Below are positions 42,941 to 53,372 of a stretch of 64,000 bases of DNA, piece by piece. The translations under genes and the position numbers were made by a program. The DNA is from an uncultured Agromyces sp. GTDB lineage: Bacteria > Actinomycetota > Actinomycetes > Actinomycetales > Microbacteriaceae. The stretch lies in NCBI GenBank assembly GCA_913053875.1, contig CAJXGN010000001.1, positions 62,001 to 126,000 of the forward strand, read 5' to 3'. The notes under the pieces were generated by a model, which was not told the DNA's origin, did not search any database, and saw only the letters and a list, made by a program, of their open reading frames with translations. Position 1 is the first letter of the stretch. Every line of letters starts with the position of its first letter.

Positions 42941-43783
42941 TCAGCGCTTGCTCCGGACCGGGCTGCGACGGTCGGCCACGCCGATCGCCACGGCCGCACC
43001 CAGCAACAGCACGGCGGCGGAGGCACCGAGCCACCACACCGTCGCATCGACGGGCGCGTTGGTCGCGGCGAGACCCGCCTCACCCGCGGGCACGTCGCCC
43101 GGGGCCGAGTGGAGTCCGCCGACGGTCTGCACGGCGAGCGCGAGGTTCTCGTCCTCGAGGCTGCCCCACGCGTACGCGATGGTGAGCTCGCCCTCGTTGA
43201 CGGTCACGTCGGCCGGCCCGAGCACCGGGTCGGTCGTGCCGGCTGCGGCGACCGATGCGGAGATCGTGCCCGCGGGCAGGTCGAGCGATGCCTCGTCGGG
43301 GTTCGCGAGGTCGGTGACCACGGCGTCACCGCCCGCGAGCACGTCGACCGCGGGAGCCGCGGCGATGTGACGCACGGTCAGGCGCCCCTCGCCGGCGGCC
43401 GACGAGGACGTGTCGTTCGTGAAGAGCGACGCGGTCGGCGCGCCGTCGGCGTCGAGGTGCGCGGCGGCGGTGTAGTTCATGCCGGCCTCGAGCGGGAGGT
43501 CGACCGGGCCGATCGCGGCGTCCTCGGAGTCGGCCGCGTTGATCTGCACGCTGTAGGTGCCGGCCGGGAGCTCGAGCGGGCCGGCCAGGTCGCCGGGCTC
43601 GAAGTCCTCCAGGGTGAGGTCGTCGTTCACGTAGACGTCGACGGTCAGGCCGGGCACGCCGTGGAGCACGCTCAGCATGGCGACGTCGCCCTCCTCCGCC
43701 GACGCGGGTGCGACTGCGCCGAGTGCGAGTGCCGCGCCTGCGACGATGCCGGCTGCTGCTCCGGCGGCTGTTCTGGTGCGCAT
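42941..43783 (-). CDS. DUF4397 surface protein with sorting-signal-like tail
   Basis: 280 aa. Sec signal (AAGIVAGAALALGAVAPASA, cleavage near residue 29), two DUF4397 repeats (LSVLHGVPGLTVDVYVND..., LTVRHIAAAPAVDVLAGGD...). The end has LAATNA, then a TM helix (VWWLGASAAVLLLGAAVAIGV) and a basic tail RRSPVRSKR. That layout is a cell-wall sorting signal; LAATN is a variant of the LPXTG/LAXTG motif. First gene of the operon with the sortase next. Confidence 0.88.
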   Translation of the reverse strand: MRTRTAAGAAAGIVAGAALALGAVAPASAEEGDVAMLSVLHGVPGLTVDVYVNDDLTLEDFEPGDLAGPLELPAGTYSVQINAADSEDAAIGPVDLPLEAGMNYTAAAHLDADGAPTASLFTNDTSSSAAGEGRLTVRHIAAAPAVDVLAGGDAVVTDLANPDEASLDLPAGTISASVAAAGTTDPVLGPADVTVNEGELTIAYAWGSLEDENLALAVQTVGGLHSAPGDVPAGEAGLAATNAPVDATVWWLGASAAVLLLGAAVAIGVADRRSPVRSKR

Positions 43784-43924
43784 GGGATCTTCCTCCTCAT
43801 CTGGCCCCGGTGTCCGGGGCGGAGAACTGCTGTCACCCATGTCTTCCGGTGCAGCCCCGGATTCGGATGCATCCGCATCGAATCTCTTCCGCGGACCCGC
43901 GGGGCGGGCCGGTACCATCGCGTC
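43784..43924. promoter_or_regulatory. Divergent promoter region, DUF4397 operon / emfourin
   Basis: 141 bases between the divergent operon and the emfourin-like gene. The DUF4397 start has AGGAGGAAGATCCC. No SOS box or clear palindrome is seen; this is where an ECF-type promoter would have to lie. Confidence 0.5.
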
Positions 43925-44200
43925 ATGGACGTCACGGTGTCGCGCAGCGGCGGGTTCGCCGGCCTGTCCGTGCGCTGGCGGGTGCACGTCGACGACCAGC
44001 CCGACGCGGAGACCTGGTACCTGCTGATCGCGTCGATCCCGTGGGACGACGTGCCGGAGACCGAGGCGCAGCCCGACCGGTTCACCTATCGCATCGAGTG
44101 CCGGCCGCACGAGGCGCGGCTCGCCGACCGGCAGCTCGACGGACCGTGGCGCGAGCTGGTCGACCGCGTGCAGGCGCGAGGGCGCCGCGAGCGGGCGTGA
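43925..44200 (+). CDS. Emfourin-like protealysin inhibitor
   Basis: 91 aa from ATG 43925. It begins MDVTVSRSGGFAGLSVRW and ends with GPWRELVDRVQARGR, matching the emfourin family, small slow-binding inhibitors of M4 protealysins. In most genomes the inhibitor gene adjoins the protease; here the protease (39627) is 3.2 kb away with the sigma-sortase operon between. Confidence 0.78.
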   Translation: MDVTVSRSGGFAGLSVRWRVHVDDQPDAETWYLLIASIPWDDVPETEAQPDRFTYRIECRPHEARLADRQLDGPWRELVDRVQARGRRERA

Positions 44201-44205
44201 GACGA

Positions 44206-44238
44206 CGAACGGCCCGGCGCGATGCGCCGGACCGTTCG
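44206..44238. terminator. Bidirectional terminator, emfourin / FKBP
   Basis: Stem CGAACGG/CCGTTCG continued by CCGGCGC/GCGCCGG around one C-A mismatch with a GAT loop lies between the convergent genes. Confidence 0.75.
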
Positions 44239-44257
44239 ATTCGGTTCTGGGATCCGC

Positions 44258-44629
44258 TCAGCTGACGCCGAGCAGGTCGATGACGAAGATGAGCGTCTTG
44301 CCCGAGAGCTGGTGCCCGCCACCGGCCGGACCGTAGGCCTGGTGGGGCGGCACCACGAGCTTGCGACGACCGCCGACCTTCATGCCGGGGATGCCCTCCT
44401 GCCAGCCGGCGATGAGCGCCGCGAGCGGGAAGTTGATGGACTGGCCGCGGCTCCACGACGAGTCGAACTCCGCACCGGAGTCGTACTCGACGCCGAGGTA
44501 GTGCACGTCGACGGTCGAGCCGGGCTGCGCCTCGGCGCCGTCACCGACGACGATGTCCTCGATGACGAGCTCGAGGGGCGCGGGGCCCTCCGGTGCGTCG
44601 ACCTCGGGCTTGCTGTTGGTGTCTGTCAT
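44258..44629 (-). CDS. FKBP-type peptidyl-prolyl isomerase
   Basis: 123 aa from ATG 44629 with GGAGGC upstream. FKBP core: GSTVDVHYLGVEYDSGAEFDSS, FPLAALIAGWQEGIPGMKVGG and VPPHQAYGPAGGG, with hydrophobic pocket residues retained. Cytoplasmic PPIase. Upstream are a 14-bp palindrome and a repeat set that may form alternative RNA hairpins. Confidence 0.93.
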   Translation of the reverse strand: MTDTNSKPEVDAPEGPAPLELVIEDIVVGDGAEAQPGSTVDVHYLGVEYDSGAEFDSSWSRGQSINFPLAALIAGWQEGIPGMKVGGRRKLVVPPHQAYGPAGGGHQLSGKTLIFVIDLLGVS

Positions 44630-44673
44630 GCCTCCATCCAATCGGATGACCCCTGCTCGGGCAACGCGGAAGC

Positions 44674-44687
44674 GGGACACGTGTCCC
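44674..44687. promoter_or_regulatory. 14-bp perfect palindrome upstream of FKBP gene
   Basis: GGGACACGTGTCCC lies 45 bases before the FKBP ATG, a good position for a repressor or activator dimer. The cognate regulator is unknown. Confidence 0.5.
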
Positions 44688-44734
44688 TCATCTGCTTGCG
44701 TGGGCGGCACCCCGGATGCATCCTGAAATCCACG

Positions 44735-44845
44735 AACTCGTCGCCCGAGCAGCGTTGTCGGCAGTGCCACACCACCGGGCGACGAGTTTTGTGCGCGGGC
44801 CGTTCCCCTGGGCTTCACGCAGGCAGGCGACTCGTCGCCCGGTGG
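44735..44845 (-). repeat. Three-copy inverted/direct repeat set (alternative hairpins)
   Basis: On the minus strand, in transcription order: A (44845-44830) CCACCGGGCGACGAGT, B (44787-44772), the exact complement of A, and C (44747-44735) CGGGCGACGAGTT, complementary to the core of B. B can pair with A or with C, not both. The B-C hairpin has a 28-base loop. It lies between DUF779 and the FKBP gene and may be a terminator or an attenuator. Confidence 0.6.
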
Positions 44846-44861
44846 GGTGTCTCGGTGCCGG

Positions 44862-45263
44862 TCAGGCGCGCATCAGCCGCGAGCGGATCAGGAAGCGCAC
44901 GCCCTCCGGGGCCTCGAGCGAGAAGCCGCTCCCCCGGCCCGGGACGACGTCGACCGACAGGTAGGTGTGCCGCCAGAGCGCGAACTGCTCCGCCGACATC
45001 CAGAACGGCACGGAGCGGTCCTCGTCGAGCACGAGTTCGCCGAGCAGCATGTCGGCCTCCCCCGTGACGAACTCCCCGGCCGGGTAGCACATGGGCGAAC
45101 TGCCGTCGCAGCATCCGCCCGACTGGTGGAACATGAGCGGGCCGTGGGCCGACCAGAGCCGGTCGATGAGCTCCGTCGCCGCGGGCGTGAGCTCCACCCG
45201 CGGCGACGCGTCGCCCTCGACCGTGATCGATCCGACGATCGTGCGGAGCGATTCGAGCGTCAT
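44862..45263 (-). CDS. DUF779 protein, partner of aldehyde dehydrogenase
   Basis: 133 aa. Cys-rich core HQSGGCCDGSSPMCYPAGEF and FWMSAEQFALWRHTYLSVDV, typical of DUF779 proteins that follow ExaC/AdhA-type aldehyde dehydrogenases. It starts five bases after the ALDH stop. The cysteines could bind metal. The function is unknown, but the pairing is conserved. Confidence 0.85.
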   Translation of the reverse strand: MTLESLRTIVGSITVEGDASPRVELTPAATELIDRLWSAHGPLMFHQSGGCCDGSSPMCYPAGEFVTGEADMLLGELVLDEDRSVPFWMSAEQFALWRHTYLSVDVVPGRGSGFSLEAPEGVRFLIRSRLMRA

Positions 45264-45267
45264 CGGC

Positions 45268-46791
<1,524 letters not shown>

Positions 46792-46863
46792 CGGTCCTCC
46801 TGTTTCCTGACTCCGTTGTCGGTGCCCTCGCTGGGCACGTGTCGACACGGTAGGACGCGGGAG

Positions 46864-46882
46864 GTTGCAGGAACGTTGCAGG
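46864..46882. promoter_or_regulatory. Direct repeat upstream of the ALDH operon
   Basis: GTTGCAGG occurs twice (46864-46871 and 46875-46882) with an 11-base period, one helical turn, 73-91 bases upstream of the ALDH start. It is the likely site for the GAF regulator. Confidence 0.5.
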
Positions 46883-46902
46883 GGCGGGGCGGATGCTCCG
46901 TG

Positions 46903-48198
46903 CTAGCCCAGTTCGCGCTCGATCGCCTCGATGCGGGCGACGACGCGGGCGCGCTTCGGCGAGCGCGACGGCAGCAGGCGCAGGCACGCGCGCTGCACCT
47001 CGAGGTCGTCGCGCGCGGCCTCGGTGTCGGCGTAGCGGGCCAGGTGCTCCACGGCGGCGTCGGCGAGCATCGCCTCGCGGAGGCGCGAGGCGACCTCGGC
47101 GCGGATGCGCACGACGCCCGGCGCGGTGGATTCGGGCAGTACGGGGCCGGTGCAGCGCTCGAGTGCGCGCAGGTGCGCGCCGCGGTCGAGCAGGTCGAGC
47201 ACTTCGCGGGCGTCGGTCTCGAGCGGCTCGGCCAGGCGGTACGGCCGCGAGGCCGGCACGGGGAGACCTGCGCCCTCGAGCACGCGGCGCAGGCGCACGA
47301 GCTCGGCGCGGAGCGTCACCGAGGAGGCATCCGTCTCGTAGAGGAGGCCCGCCAGGCGCTCCGCGGTGAGGCCCTCGGGGTGCCAGGCGAGCAGCAGCAG
47401 GATCTCGGCGTGGCGCAGGCTGAGGCGCAGCCCACCGAGGCGGGGCGGGTCGCCGCCGAGCACGTGCAGCGACCTGTCGGGCAGCGCGCGGCGCATGCGC
47501 GAGCGGCGGATGGTCGCCTGCACGTCGGTCTGGAGCCGCTGGATGCGCAGCTCCGACTCGACCGCCGCGACCGTCGCGGAGACGAGCGCGAGCGTGTGCG
47601 GGGCGACCGCCTGGTCGTCGCCCGTGATGTCGATGACGCCGAGGATCGCACCCGAGACCGGGTCGTGCACCGGCGCGGCCGTGCAGCTCCACGGGTGCAC
47701 GATCGAGTGGAAGTGCTCGGCGCCGCGGATCTGCACGGCGCGGTCGAGCGCGAGCGAGGTGCCCGGCGCGCTCGTGCCGATGCGCTCCTCGGACCAGTCC
47801 GCACCCTCGACGAACCGCATGTCCTCGGCGCGGCGACGGAGGAGCCGGTCGCCCTCCACCCAGAGCAGCCGGCCGCGCGCGTCGCCGACCGCGACGAGCA
47901 GCCCGTTCTCCTCGGCGTCGTCGGCGAGCAGGCGACGGATGACCGGCAGCGCGCCGGTCAGTTCGTGCCGGTCGCGGTACGCGCGGAACTCGTCGTCGCC
48001 GGTCGTGATGCCGGGCAGCGAGCGCTCCGGGTCGACCGCGTGCTGCAGTGCCCGGCGCCACGCCTCGTGCACGAGCGGGCGCAGGCTCAGCCCCGGCCCC
48101 GGGTCGTCGCCCGCGGCGACCCGCTCGCGCGCGGCGAGCAGGGCGTCGCGCCACGCGATCGGCGCCTCCTCGCGCATCGCGTCGTCGGGTGCGGGCAT
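46903..48198 (-). CDS. GAF-domain transcriptional regulator of the ALDH operon
   Basis: 431 aa from ATG 48198. The N-terminal region with SSLRPLVHEAWRRAL-like and ITTGDDEFRAYRDRHEL stretches, a GAF domain (EENGLLVAVGDARGRLLWVEGD...IGTSAPGTSLALDRA...HPWSCTAAPVHDP) resemble AcoR-type sensors. The C-terminal part is a winged helix plus helical region (LSLRHAEILLLLAWHPEGLTAERLA), not a Fis helix or an AAA+ domain. Gene order (regulator-ALDH-DUF779, same strand) supports control of aldehyde or alcohol oxidation. Confidence 0.83.
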   Translation of the reverse strand: MPAPDDAMREEAPIAWRDALLAARERVAAGDDPGPGLSLRPLVHEAWRRALQHAVDPERSLPGITTGDDEFRAYRDRHELTGALPVIRRLLADDAEENGLLVAVGDARGRLLWVEGDRLLRRRAEDMRFVEGADWSEERIGTSAPGTSLALDRAVQIRGAEHFHSIVHPWSCTAAPVHDPVSGAILGVIDITGDDQAVAPHTLALVSATVAAVESELRIQRLQTDVQATIRRSRMRRALPDRSLHVLGGDPPRLGGLRLSLRHAEILLLLAWHPEGLTAERLAGLLYETDASSVTLRAELVRLRRVLEGAGLPVPASRPYRLAEPLETDAREVLDLLDRGAHLRALERCTGPVLPESTAPGVVRIRAEVASRLREAMLADAAVEHLARYADTEAARDDLEVQRACLRLLPSRSPKRARVVARIEAIERELG

Positions 48199-48256
48199 GC
48201 GTGGGCTCCGATCGACGTCGTCCGGGTGCGCCCAGCATACGCTGCGCGGTGCCGGG

Positions 48257-49405
48257 TCAGGCCAGCAGCGACGCCCGCGCAGCGACGATCGAGGCGAGCA
48301 GCTCGCGCTCGTCGGCGGCCGCCCGCGCGGCGTCCTTCCCGCCGATGACGGCGCGACCGGTCGCGATGCGCTCGCGCGTGAACGCGAGGTGCGTGGTGTC
48401 GCGGATCAGCGCGTCCATCGTGCGACGCGCCGCCGCCCCGCGCGCCGACGCGTTCGCCCGCGCGCGCTGCCGGCCGGCGGGCGTGGTGAACATCTCGAGC
48501 TCGCCCGCGCTGAACCAGCCCACGGCGGCGTACTCGGCCAGTCGACGTCGCAGCACGCGGCGCTCGAGCCGGCGCAGCCACACCGTGACGACGATCGCGA
48601 AGACGAACAGCGGCACCTGCACCAGCAGGTAGTAGCCGAAGAAGTCGTCGACGACGAACAGGGCGCCGTTCCAGAGTGCGTGCAGGCCGATCGCGGGCAC
48701 CAGCCCGACGAGCGCACCGAGCAGGGCGCTGCGGCCGCGCGCAACGAACAGCCCGATCACGATGCCCGTGCACGCGGTGAACATCACGTGCGCGAACGGC
48801 GACATGACGCCCCGCACGAAGAACACCGCGCCGAGGCCGTCGGGGCCGTCCTCGAGCAGGGCGACGCCGAAGTAGAGCACGTTCTCGGTGAAGGCGAACC
48901 CCGCAGCGATGGTCGCCGCGTAGACGAGGCCGTCCACGGGCCCGTCGAGGTGGGCGCGAGCGGCCGCGGCGAGGATGAGGAGCCCGATCGCCTTCGCGAG
49001 CTCCTCGACGATCGGCGCCTGCACGACCGCGCCGAACACGTCGTCGTCGATGCCGCCGAGCACGCCGATCGCGAGGTCGACGACGAGCGCCAGCGCGACC
49101 GAGACGGTCGCACCCCAGAGGAACGCGAACCAGAGCGCCCCGCGCGGCTCGGGCTCCCACCGGTCGATCCAGCGCACGGCCCAGAGCACGGCCGCGAGCG
49201 GCAGCAGCGCGAGCACCGCGCCGGCCGCGGCCGCACCGGTCCCGAGCGCGGAGACGAGGTACGCGGCGACCGCGAGCCCGACGAGCGAGGCGAGCACGAT
49301 GCCGACCGCGGCGAGCCCCGCGCCGCGCGATCGCGAGGTGCGCGGCACGGGCGCCTGCAGGTGCGGCTGAGGGCCCGCGGGCCCGGCCGGCGACGGCCCG
49401 TTCAC
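48257..49405 (-). CDS. PrsW family intramembrane metalloprotease
   Basis: 382 aa from GTG 49405, overlapping the oxidase stop by GTGA. About eight TM helices. PrsW motifs: PIVEELAKAIGL (EExxK), FAFTENVLYFG, and His residues in SPFAHVMFTA and GLHALWNGALF. The C-terminal 110 residues are cytoplasmic and charged. PrsW cleaves anti-sigma factors in some bacteria; an RskA-type anti-sigma gene is 7 kb away, but the link is only a guess. Confidence 0.85.
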   Translation of the reverse strand: MNGPSPAGPAGPQPHLQAPVPRTSRSRGAGLAAVGIVLASLVGLAVAAYLVSALGTGAAAAGAVLALLPLAAVLWAVRWIDRWEPEPRGALWFAFLWGATVSVALALVVDLAIGVLGGIDDDVFGAVVQAPIVEELAKAIGLLILAAAARAHLDGPVDGLVYAATIAAGFAFTENVLYFGVALLEDGPDGLGAVFFVRGVMSPFAHVMFTACTGIVIGLFVARGRSALLGALVGLVPAIGLHALWNGALFVVDDFFGYYLLVQVPLFVFAIVVTVWLRRLERRVLRRRLAEYAAVGWFSAGELEMFTTPAGRQRARANASARGAAARRTMDALIRDTTHLAFTRERIATGRAVIGGKDAARAAADERELLASIVAARASLLA

Positions 49406-50802
49406 GCGACCGGCTCGAACATGACGGCGGGGTTCAGGATGCCCGCGGGGTCGAACGCCGCCTTGATGCGCCGTTGCAGCTCGTGCTGCCCGTCGCCGAG
49501 CTCGTCGCGCAGCCAGCGGCGCTTCAGCACGCCCACGCCGTGCTCGCCGGTGAGCGTGCCGCCGAGCGCGACGGCCGCGCGGAACAGCTCGTCCGCGGCG
49601 GCCCAGACCCGCTCGGGCACCTCGTCGCCCGTGTACACGAAGTTCGGGTGCAGGTTGCCGTCGCCCGCGTGCGCGACGGTCGGGATCTCCAAGCCGTGCG
49701 CCTCGCCGATGCGCGCGATCTCGCGGAACATCGCCGGCAGCTGCGAGCGCGGCACCGACACGTCCTCGATGAGCACCTCGCCCGACGCCGCCAGCGCGCC
49801 GTGGAACGAGCGCCGGATGGCGAGCAGCCGCTCCCCTTCCGCGGCGTCCGCCGCCATCGCCACGCCGCCGCCCGCGCCCGCGAGCGCCGCGGCGACCTCG
49901 GCGGCCTCCGCGGGCGCCGCCGGGCCATCGGACTGGGCGAGCAGGAAGGCCGCGTCCGGCGGCGCGGCCCCCGCGGCCAGGGGCGTGCCTGCGAGCGCCT
50001 CGTCGCCGAGGAACGAGCGGATGCGACGGAGCCCGCCCGGCTCGAGCAGCTCGAGCATCGCGGGGCGCAGGTGGGCGCGCACGACGGCGGCGGCGCCCGC
50101 CGCGGCCGACTCGACGTCGGGATACGCGGCGGCGATGGTCACGGGCTCGTGCCGCGGCGCCGGCCGCAACCGCAGCGTCGCCTCGACGATCACGCCGAGC
50201 GTGCCCTCCGACCCCGTGAGCAGCGCCGTCAGGTCGTACCCGGTGACGCCCTTCACGGTGCGGTGACCGGTGCGCAGCAGCGAACCGTCGGCGAGCACCA
50301 CGACGAGCCCGAGCACCGCCTCGCGCGTCACGCCGTATTTCGCGCAGAGCAGGCCGCCCGCGCCCGTGGCGATGTTGCCGCCGATGGTCGAGATCGCCTT
50401 GCTCGCCGGGTCGGGCGAGTACCAGAGGCCGTGCGGCGCGAGCGCCCGGTTCAGGTCGTCGTTGATCACGCCCGGTTCGACGACCGCGAGCTCGTTCGCC
50501 TGGTCGACCTCGAGCACCCGGTCCATGCGGGTCGTGTCGAGGACGATCTGCCCGCGGCATCCGTTCGCCCCGCCGGCCAGGCCGGTACCCGCTCCTCGCG
50601 TCACCACCGGAGTGCCGGACGCGGACGCGATGCGCAGCACGGCCTGCACGTCGGCGACGGATGCCGCGTGGACGACCGCATCCGGAGCGCTGTCGGTGCG
50701 CCACCCGGAGGCGTCGATGCGTGCCGCATCGCGCACGCCCGCGTCGAGCGAGACCGCGTCCCCCAGTGCGCGGCGCAGTTCGTCGATGACCACTGATGCC
50801 AT
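49402..50802 (-). CDS. FAD-binding oxidase (GlcD / D-lactate dehydrogenase-like)
   Basis: 466 aa. PCMH FAD domain ([41 protein letters not shown]) and FAD-oxidase C-terminal domain ([38 protein letters not shown]). Oxidises 2-hydroxy acids such as glycolate or D-lactate with quinone as acceptor. It is coupled to prsW. Confidence 0.9.
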   Translation of the reverse strand: MASVVIDELRRALGDAVSLDAGVRDAARIDASGWRTDSAPDAVVHAASVADVQAVLRIASASGTPVVTRGAGTGLAGGANGCRGQIVLDTTRMDRVLEVDQANELAVVEPGVINDDLNRALAPHGLWYSPDPASKAISTIGGNIATGAGGLLCAKYGVTREAVLGLVVVLADGSLLRTGHRTVKGVTGYDLTALLTGSEGTLGVIVEATLRLRPAPRHEPVTIAAAYPDVESAAAGAAAVVRAHLRPAMLELLEPGGLRRIRSFLGDEALAGTPLAAGAAPPDAAFLLAQSDGPAAPAEAAEVAAALAGAGGGVAMAADAAEGERLLAIRRSFHGALAASGEVLIEDVSVPRSQLPAMFREIARIGEAHGLEIPTVAHAGDGNLHPNFVYTGDEVPERVWAAADELFRAAVALGGTLTGEHGVGVLKRRWLRDELGDGQHELQRRIKAAFDPAGILNPAVMFEPVA

Positions 50803-50894
50803 GCGATCACCTTAGGGCGGGCCGGCGACGCGCACCGCGCAGCCGTGTCCGATTCCCGCTACCACTTGCGCCCGCCGGATGCGATGGTGGAGGC

Positions 50895-52454
50895 ATGCCC
50901 ACCACCGACCGGCTGCGCGACCCCGAGCTGCGCGACCCCGAGTTCCTCGAGCGCTACCGCGCCATGAGCTCGCGCGATGCGCGCTTCGACGGGCAGTTCA
51001 TCACGGGCGTGCACTCGACGGGCATCTACTGCCGGCCGAGCTGCCCCGCCACCACGCCCAAGCCCGAGCACGTGCGCTTCTACCTCACGGCCGCGGCCGC
51101 GCACGAGGCCGGCCTGCGCGCCTGCAAGCGCTGCCTGCCCGACGCCGTGCCCGGCTCGCCGCGCTGGGACCTCGACGACGAGCTCGCGTCGCGCGCGATG
51201 CGCCTCATCGGCGACGGCGTCGTCGAACGCGAGGGCGTGCCCGGGCTCGCCGCGCGACTCGGCTACACCCCGCGCCACCTCGGGCGCATCCTCACCGCCG
51301 AGCTCGGCGCGGGCCCGCTCGCCCTCGCCCGGGCGCACCGCGCGCAGACCGCCCGCGCGCTGCTCGTGGGCAGCGACCTGCCGGTGGCCGACATCGCGTT
51401 CGCCGCCGGCTTCGGCAGCGTGCGGCAGTGCAACGACACCGTGCGCGCCGTGTACGAGCGCACGCCCACCGAACTGCGCGCGCTCGCACGCCGACGCCGA
51501 GGCGCGCCCGAGCACGGCGACGCCGGGCAGCTCGTGCTGCGCCTGCCCGCACGCGGGCCGTTCGACGCGGGCGGCGTGCTCGAGTGGCTCGACGCGCGCG
51601 CCGTCGCCGGCATGGAGACCTCGGCCGACGGCGTGTTCACACGCGCGCTGCGACTGCCCGGCGGCCCCGCGCTCGTGCGCCTCGACGCCGACCACGACGA
51701 CCCCGGCGTGCGCGTGACCGCGCGCCTCGCCTCGCTCGCCGACCTGCCGCCCCTCGTCGCGCGCGTGCGCCGGCTGTTCGACCTCGATGCCGACGCCGAG
51801 GCGATCTCCGCCGCGCTCGGCGCCGACCCCGCGCTCGCACCCTCGGTCGCCGCGGAGCCCGGCATGCGGGTGCCCGGATGCCTCGATCCGCACGAACTGC
51901 TCATCCGCGCCATGCTCGGGCAGCAGGTCTCCGTCGCCTCGGCGCGGACGGCGCTCACCCGCCTCGTCGCCGCGCTCGGCGAACCCGCGGAGCTCGGCGG
52001 CACGACGTGGCGGCTGTTCCCGACCGCCGCCGCGATCGCCGAGCGCGGTGGCGAGGTGCTCCGCGGGCCGGCCGCGCGCGTCGCGGCCGCGATCGGCACC
52101 GCCGAGGCGCTCGCGACCGGCGACCTGCGGGTCGACATCGACGTGCCCCGCGACGAGCTGCGACAGGCGCTGCTCGCGAGGCCCGGCATCGGGCCGTGGA
52201 CGGCGGGCTACGTCGCGATGCGCGTGACCGGCGACCCCGACGTGCTGCTCACGGGCGACGCGGCGCTGCGAGCGGGCGCGGCCCGGCTCGGCCTGCCCGC
52301 GGGTGCGCGCGAGCTCGAGCGCCGCGGGGCGACGTGGGCGCCGTGGCGCAGCTACGCGTCGATGCACCTGTGGCGGGCAGCCGTGGGGAGTGTCGCACAT
52401 CCTGCACGATCTGTTGTCGGCGCACGACAAGTCCGGGCCGCTGCCGCTCGATAG
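50895..52454 (+). CDS. Ada-AlkA fusion: DNA repair sensor/glycosylase
   Basis: 519 aa from ATG 50895. Ada N-terminal zinc domain with C's at [11 protein letters not shown] and ACKRCLPDA, AraC HTH ([21 protein letters not shown]), then AlkA N-domain and HhH-GPD glycosylase ([36 protein letters not shown], catalytic Asp near [11 protein letters not shown]). There is no O6-methyltransferase domain. It both senses methylphosphotriesters and removes alkylated purines. The final 25 residues look non-conserved and overlap the next promoter. Confidence 0.92.
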   Translation: MPTTDRLRDPELRDPEFLERYRAMSSRDARFDGQFITGVHSTGIYCRPSCPATTPKPEHVRFYLTAAAAHEAGLRACKRCLPDAVPGSPRWDLDDELASRAMRLIGDGVVEREGVPGLAARLGYTPRHLGRILTAELGAGPLALARAHRAQTARALLVGSDLPVADIAFAAGFGSVRQCNDTVRAVYERTPTELRALARRRRGAPEHGDAGQLVLRLPARGPFDAGGVLEWLDARAVAGMETSADGVFTRALRLPGGPALVRLDADHDDPGVRVTARLASLADLPPLVARVRRLFDLDADAEAISAALGADPALAPSVAAEPGMRVPGCLDPHELLIRAMLGQQVSVASARTALTRLVAALGEPAELGGTTWRLFPTAAAIAERGGEVLRGPAARVAAAIGTAEALATGDLRVDIDVPRDELRQALLARPGIGPWTAGYVAMRVTGDPDVLLTGDAALRAGAARLGLPAGARELERRGATWAPWRSYASMHLWRAAVGSVAHPARSVVGARQVRAAAAR

Positions 52455-52463
52455 CCTGAGTGG

Positions 52464-53339
52464 GTGAGATTCGCACACCTCAGGGTCGACGGCCAACGGA
52501 CCCCCCGGCTCGCGGTGGTGCACGGCGAACGGGCGCTCTTCCTCGACGAGGTGGTCGACGACCCGCCGCGCGACCTGCAGGACCTCATCGAGCGCGGCCC
52601 CGAGGGCCTCGCGCACATGCGCGGCCTCGTCGACGCCGCCATCGCCGCGGATGCGCCGACGCACGCCGTCGCCGACCTGCGCCACGCCTCCGCGGTGCTG
52701 CGGCCGCCGCACATCCTCGCGATCGGCGCGAACTACGCCGCCCACGCGTCGGAGCTCAAGCTGCGCTCCGAGACCGCGATGACCGTGTTCTCGCTCTGGC
52801 CGAACTCCCTCGCCGGCCACGGCGCCACCACGACCTGGCCCGACGAGCTCTCGAACGAGGTCGACTACGAGGCCGAGCTCGGCGTCATCATCGGTCGTCC
52901 GGCGCGCGGCGTGCGCGTGCAGGACGCGCTCGACTACGTCTGGGGCTACACCGTGGTGAACGACATCACGGCGCGGAACATCCAGTTCTCCGAGGCGCAG
53001 TGGTCGCGCTGCAAGTCGTTCGACGGCTTCACGCCGACCGGACCGGTGGTCGTGACCGCCGACGAGATCCCCGACCCGCAGGACGTGTGGCTCACGACCA
53101 ACGTCGACGGGCACATCCTGCAGGACGCGTCGAGCAACGAGATGGTGCGCTCGGTCGCCGAGATCATCTCCTACCTCTCGCGCTCGGCGACCATCCCGCC
53201 CGGCACGCTCATCTCGACCGGCAGCCCCGGCGGCGCAGGCTACTCGCGCAAGCCCCCGGTGTTCCTCGCCGACGGGTCGACGGTGACGGTCACGATCGAG
53301 GGCATCGGCGCGCTCACCACGCACTGCCGGGTGGTCTGA
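52464..53339 (+). CDS. Fumarylacetoacetate hydrolase family protein
   Basis: 291 aa from GTG 52464. FAH fold with metal ligands in NEVDYEAELGVIIG and a later Asp, plus ILAIGANYAAHASEL and TPTGPVVVTADEIPDP. The family includes 2-oxo-hepta-3-ene-dioate hydratases, fumarylpyruvate hydrolases and oxaloacetate decarboxylases. It follows the Ada-AlkA gene by ten bases, but no aromatic pathway genes are linked. Substrate unknown. Confidence 0.88.
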   Translation: MRFAHLRVDGQRTPRLAVVHGERALFLDEVVDDPPRDLQDLIERGPEGLAHMRGLVDAAIAADAPTHAVADLRHASAVLRPPHILAIGANYAAHASELKLRSETAMTVFSLWPNSLAGHGATTTWPDELSNEVDYEAELGVIIGRPARGVRVQDALDYVWGYTVVNDITARNIQFSEAQWSRCKSFDGFTPTGPVVVTADEIPDPQDVWLTTNVDGHILQDASSNEMVRSVAEIISYLSRSATIPPGTLISTGSPGGAGYSRKPPVFLADGSTVTVTIEGIGALTTHCRVV

Positions 53340-53341
53340 CC

Positions 53342-53365
53342 GGCGCCGGGCACGCGCCCGGCGCC
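53342..53365. terminator. 10-bp perfect-stem bidirectional terminator
   Basis: GGCGCCGGGC-ACGC-GCCCGGCGCC lies between the convergent FAH-family gene and aspartase. Confidence 0.75.
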
Positions 53366-53372
53366 TCGCACG

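Noticed and set aside
48257..50704. An 815-codon frame as one giant protein ending in PrsW
   Set aside because: Upstream of 49405 it is the wrong frame of the GlcD-like oxidase; the GTG at 49405 overlaps the oxidase stop.
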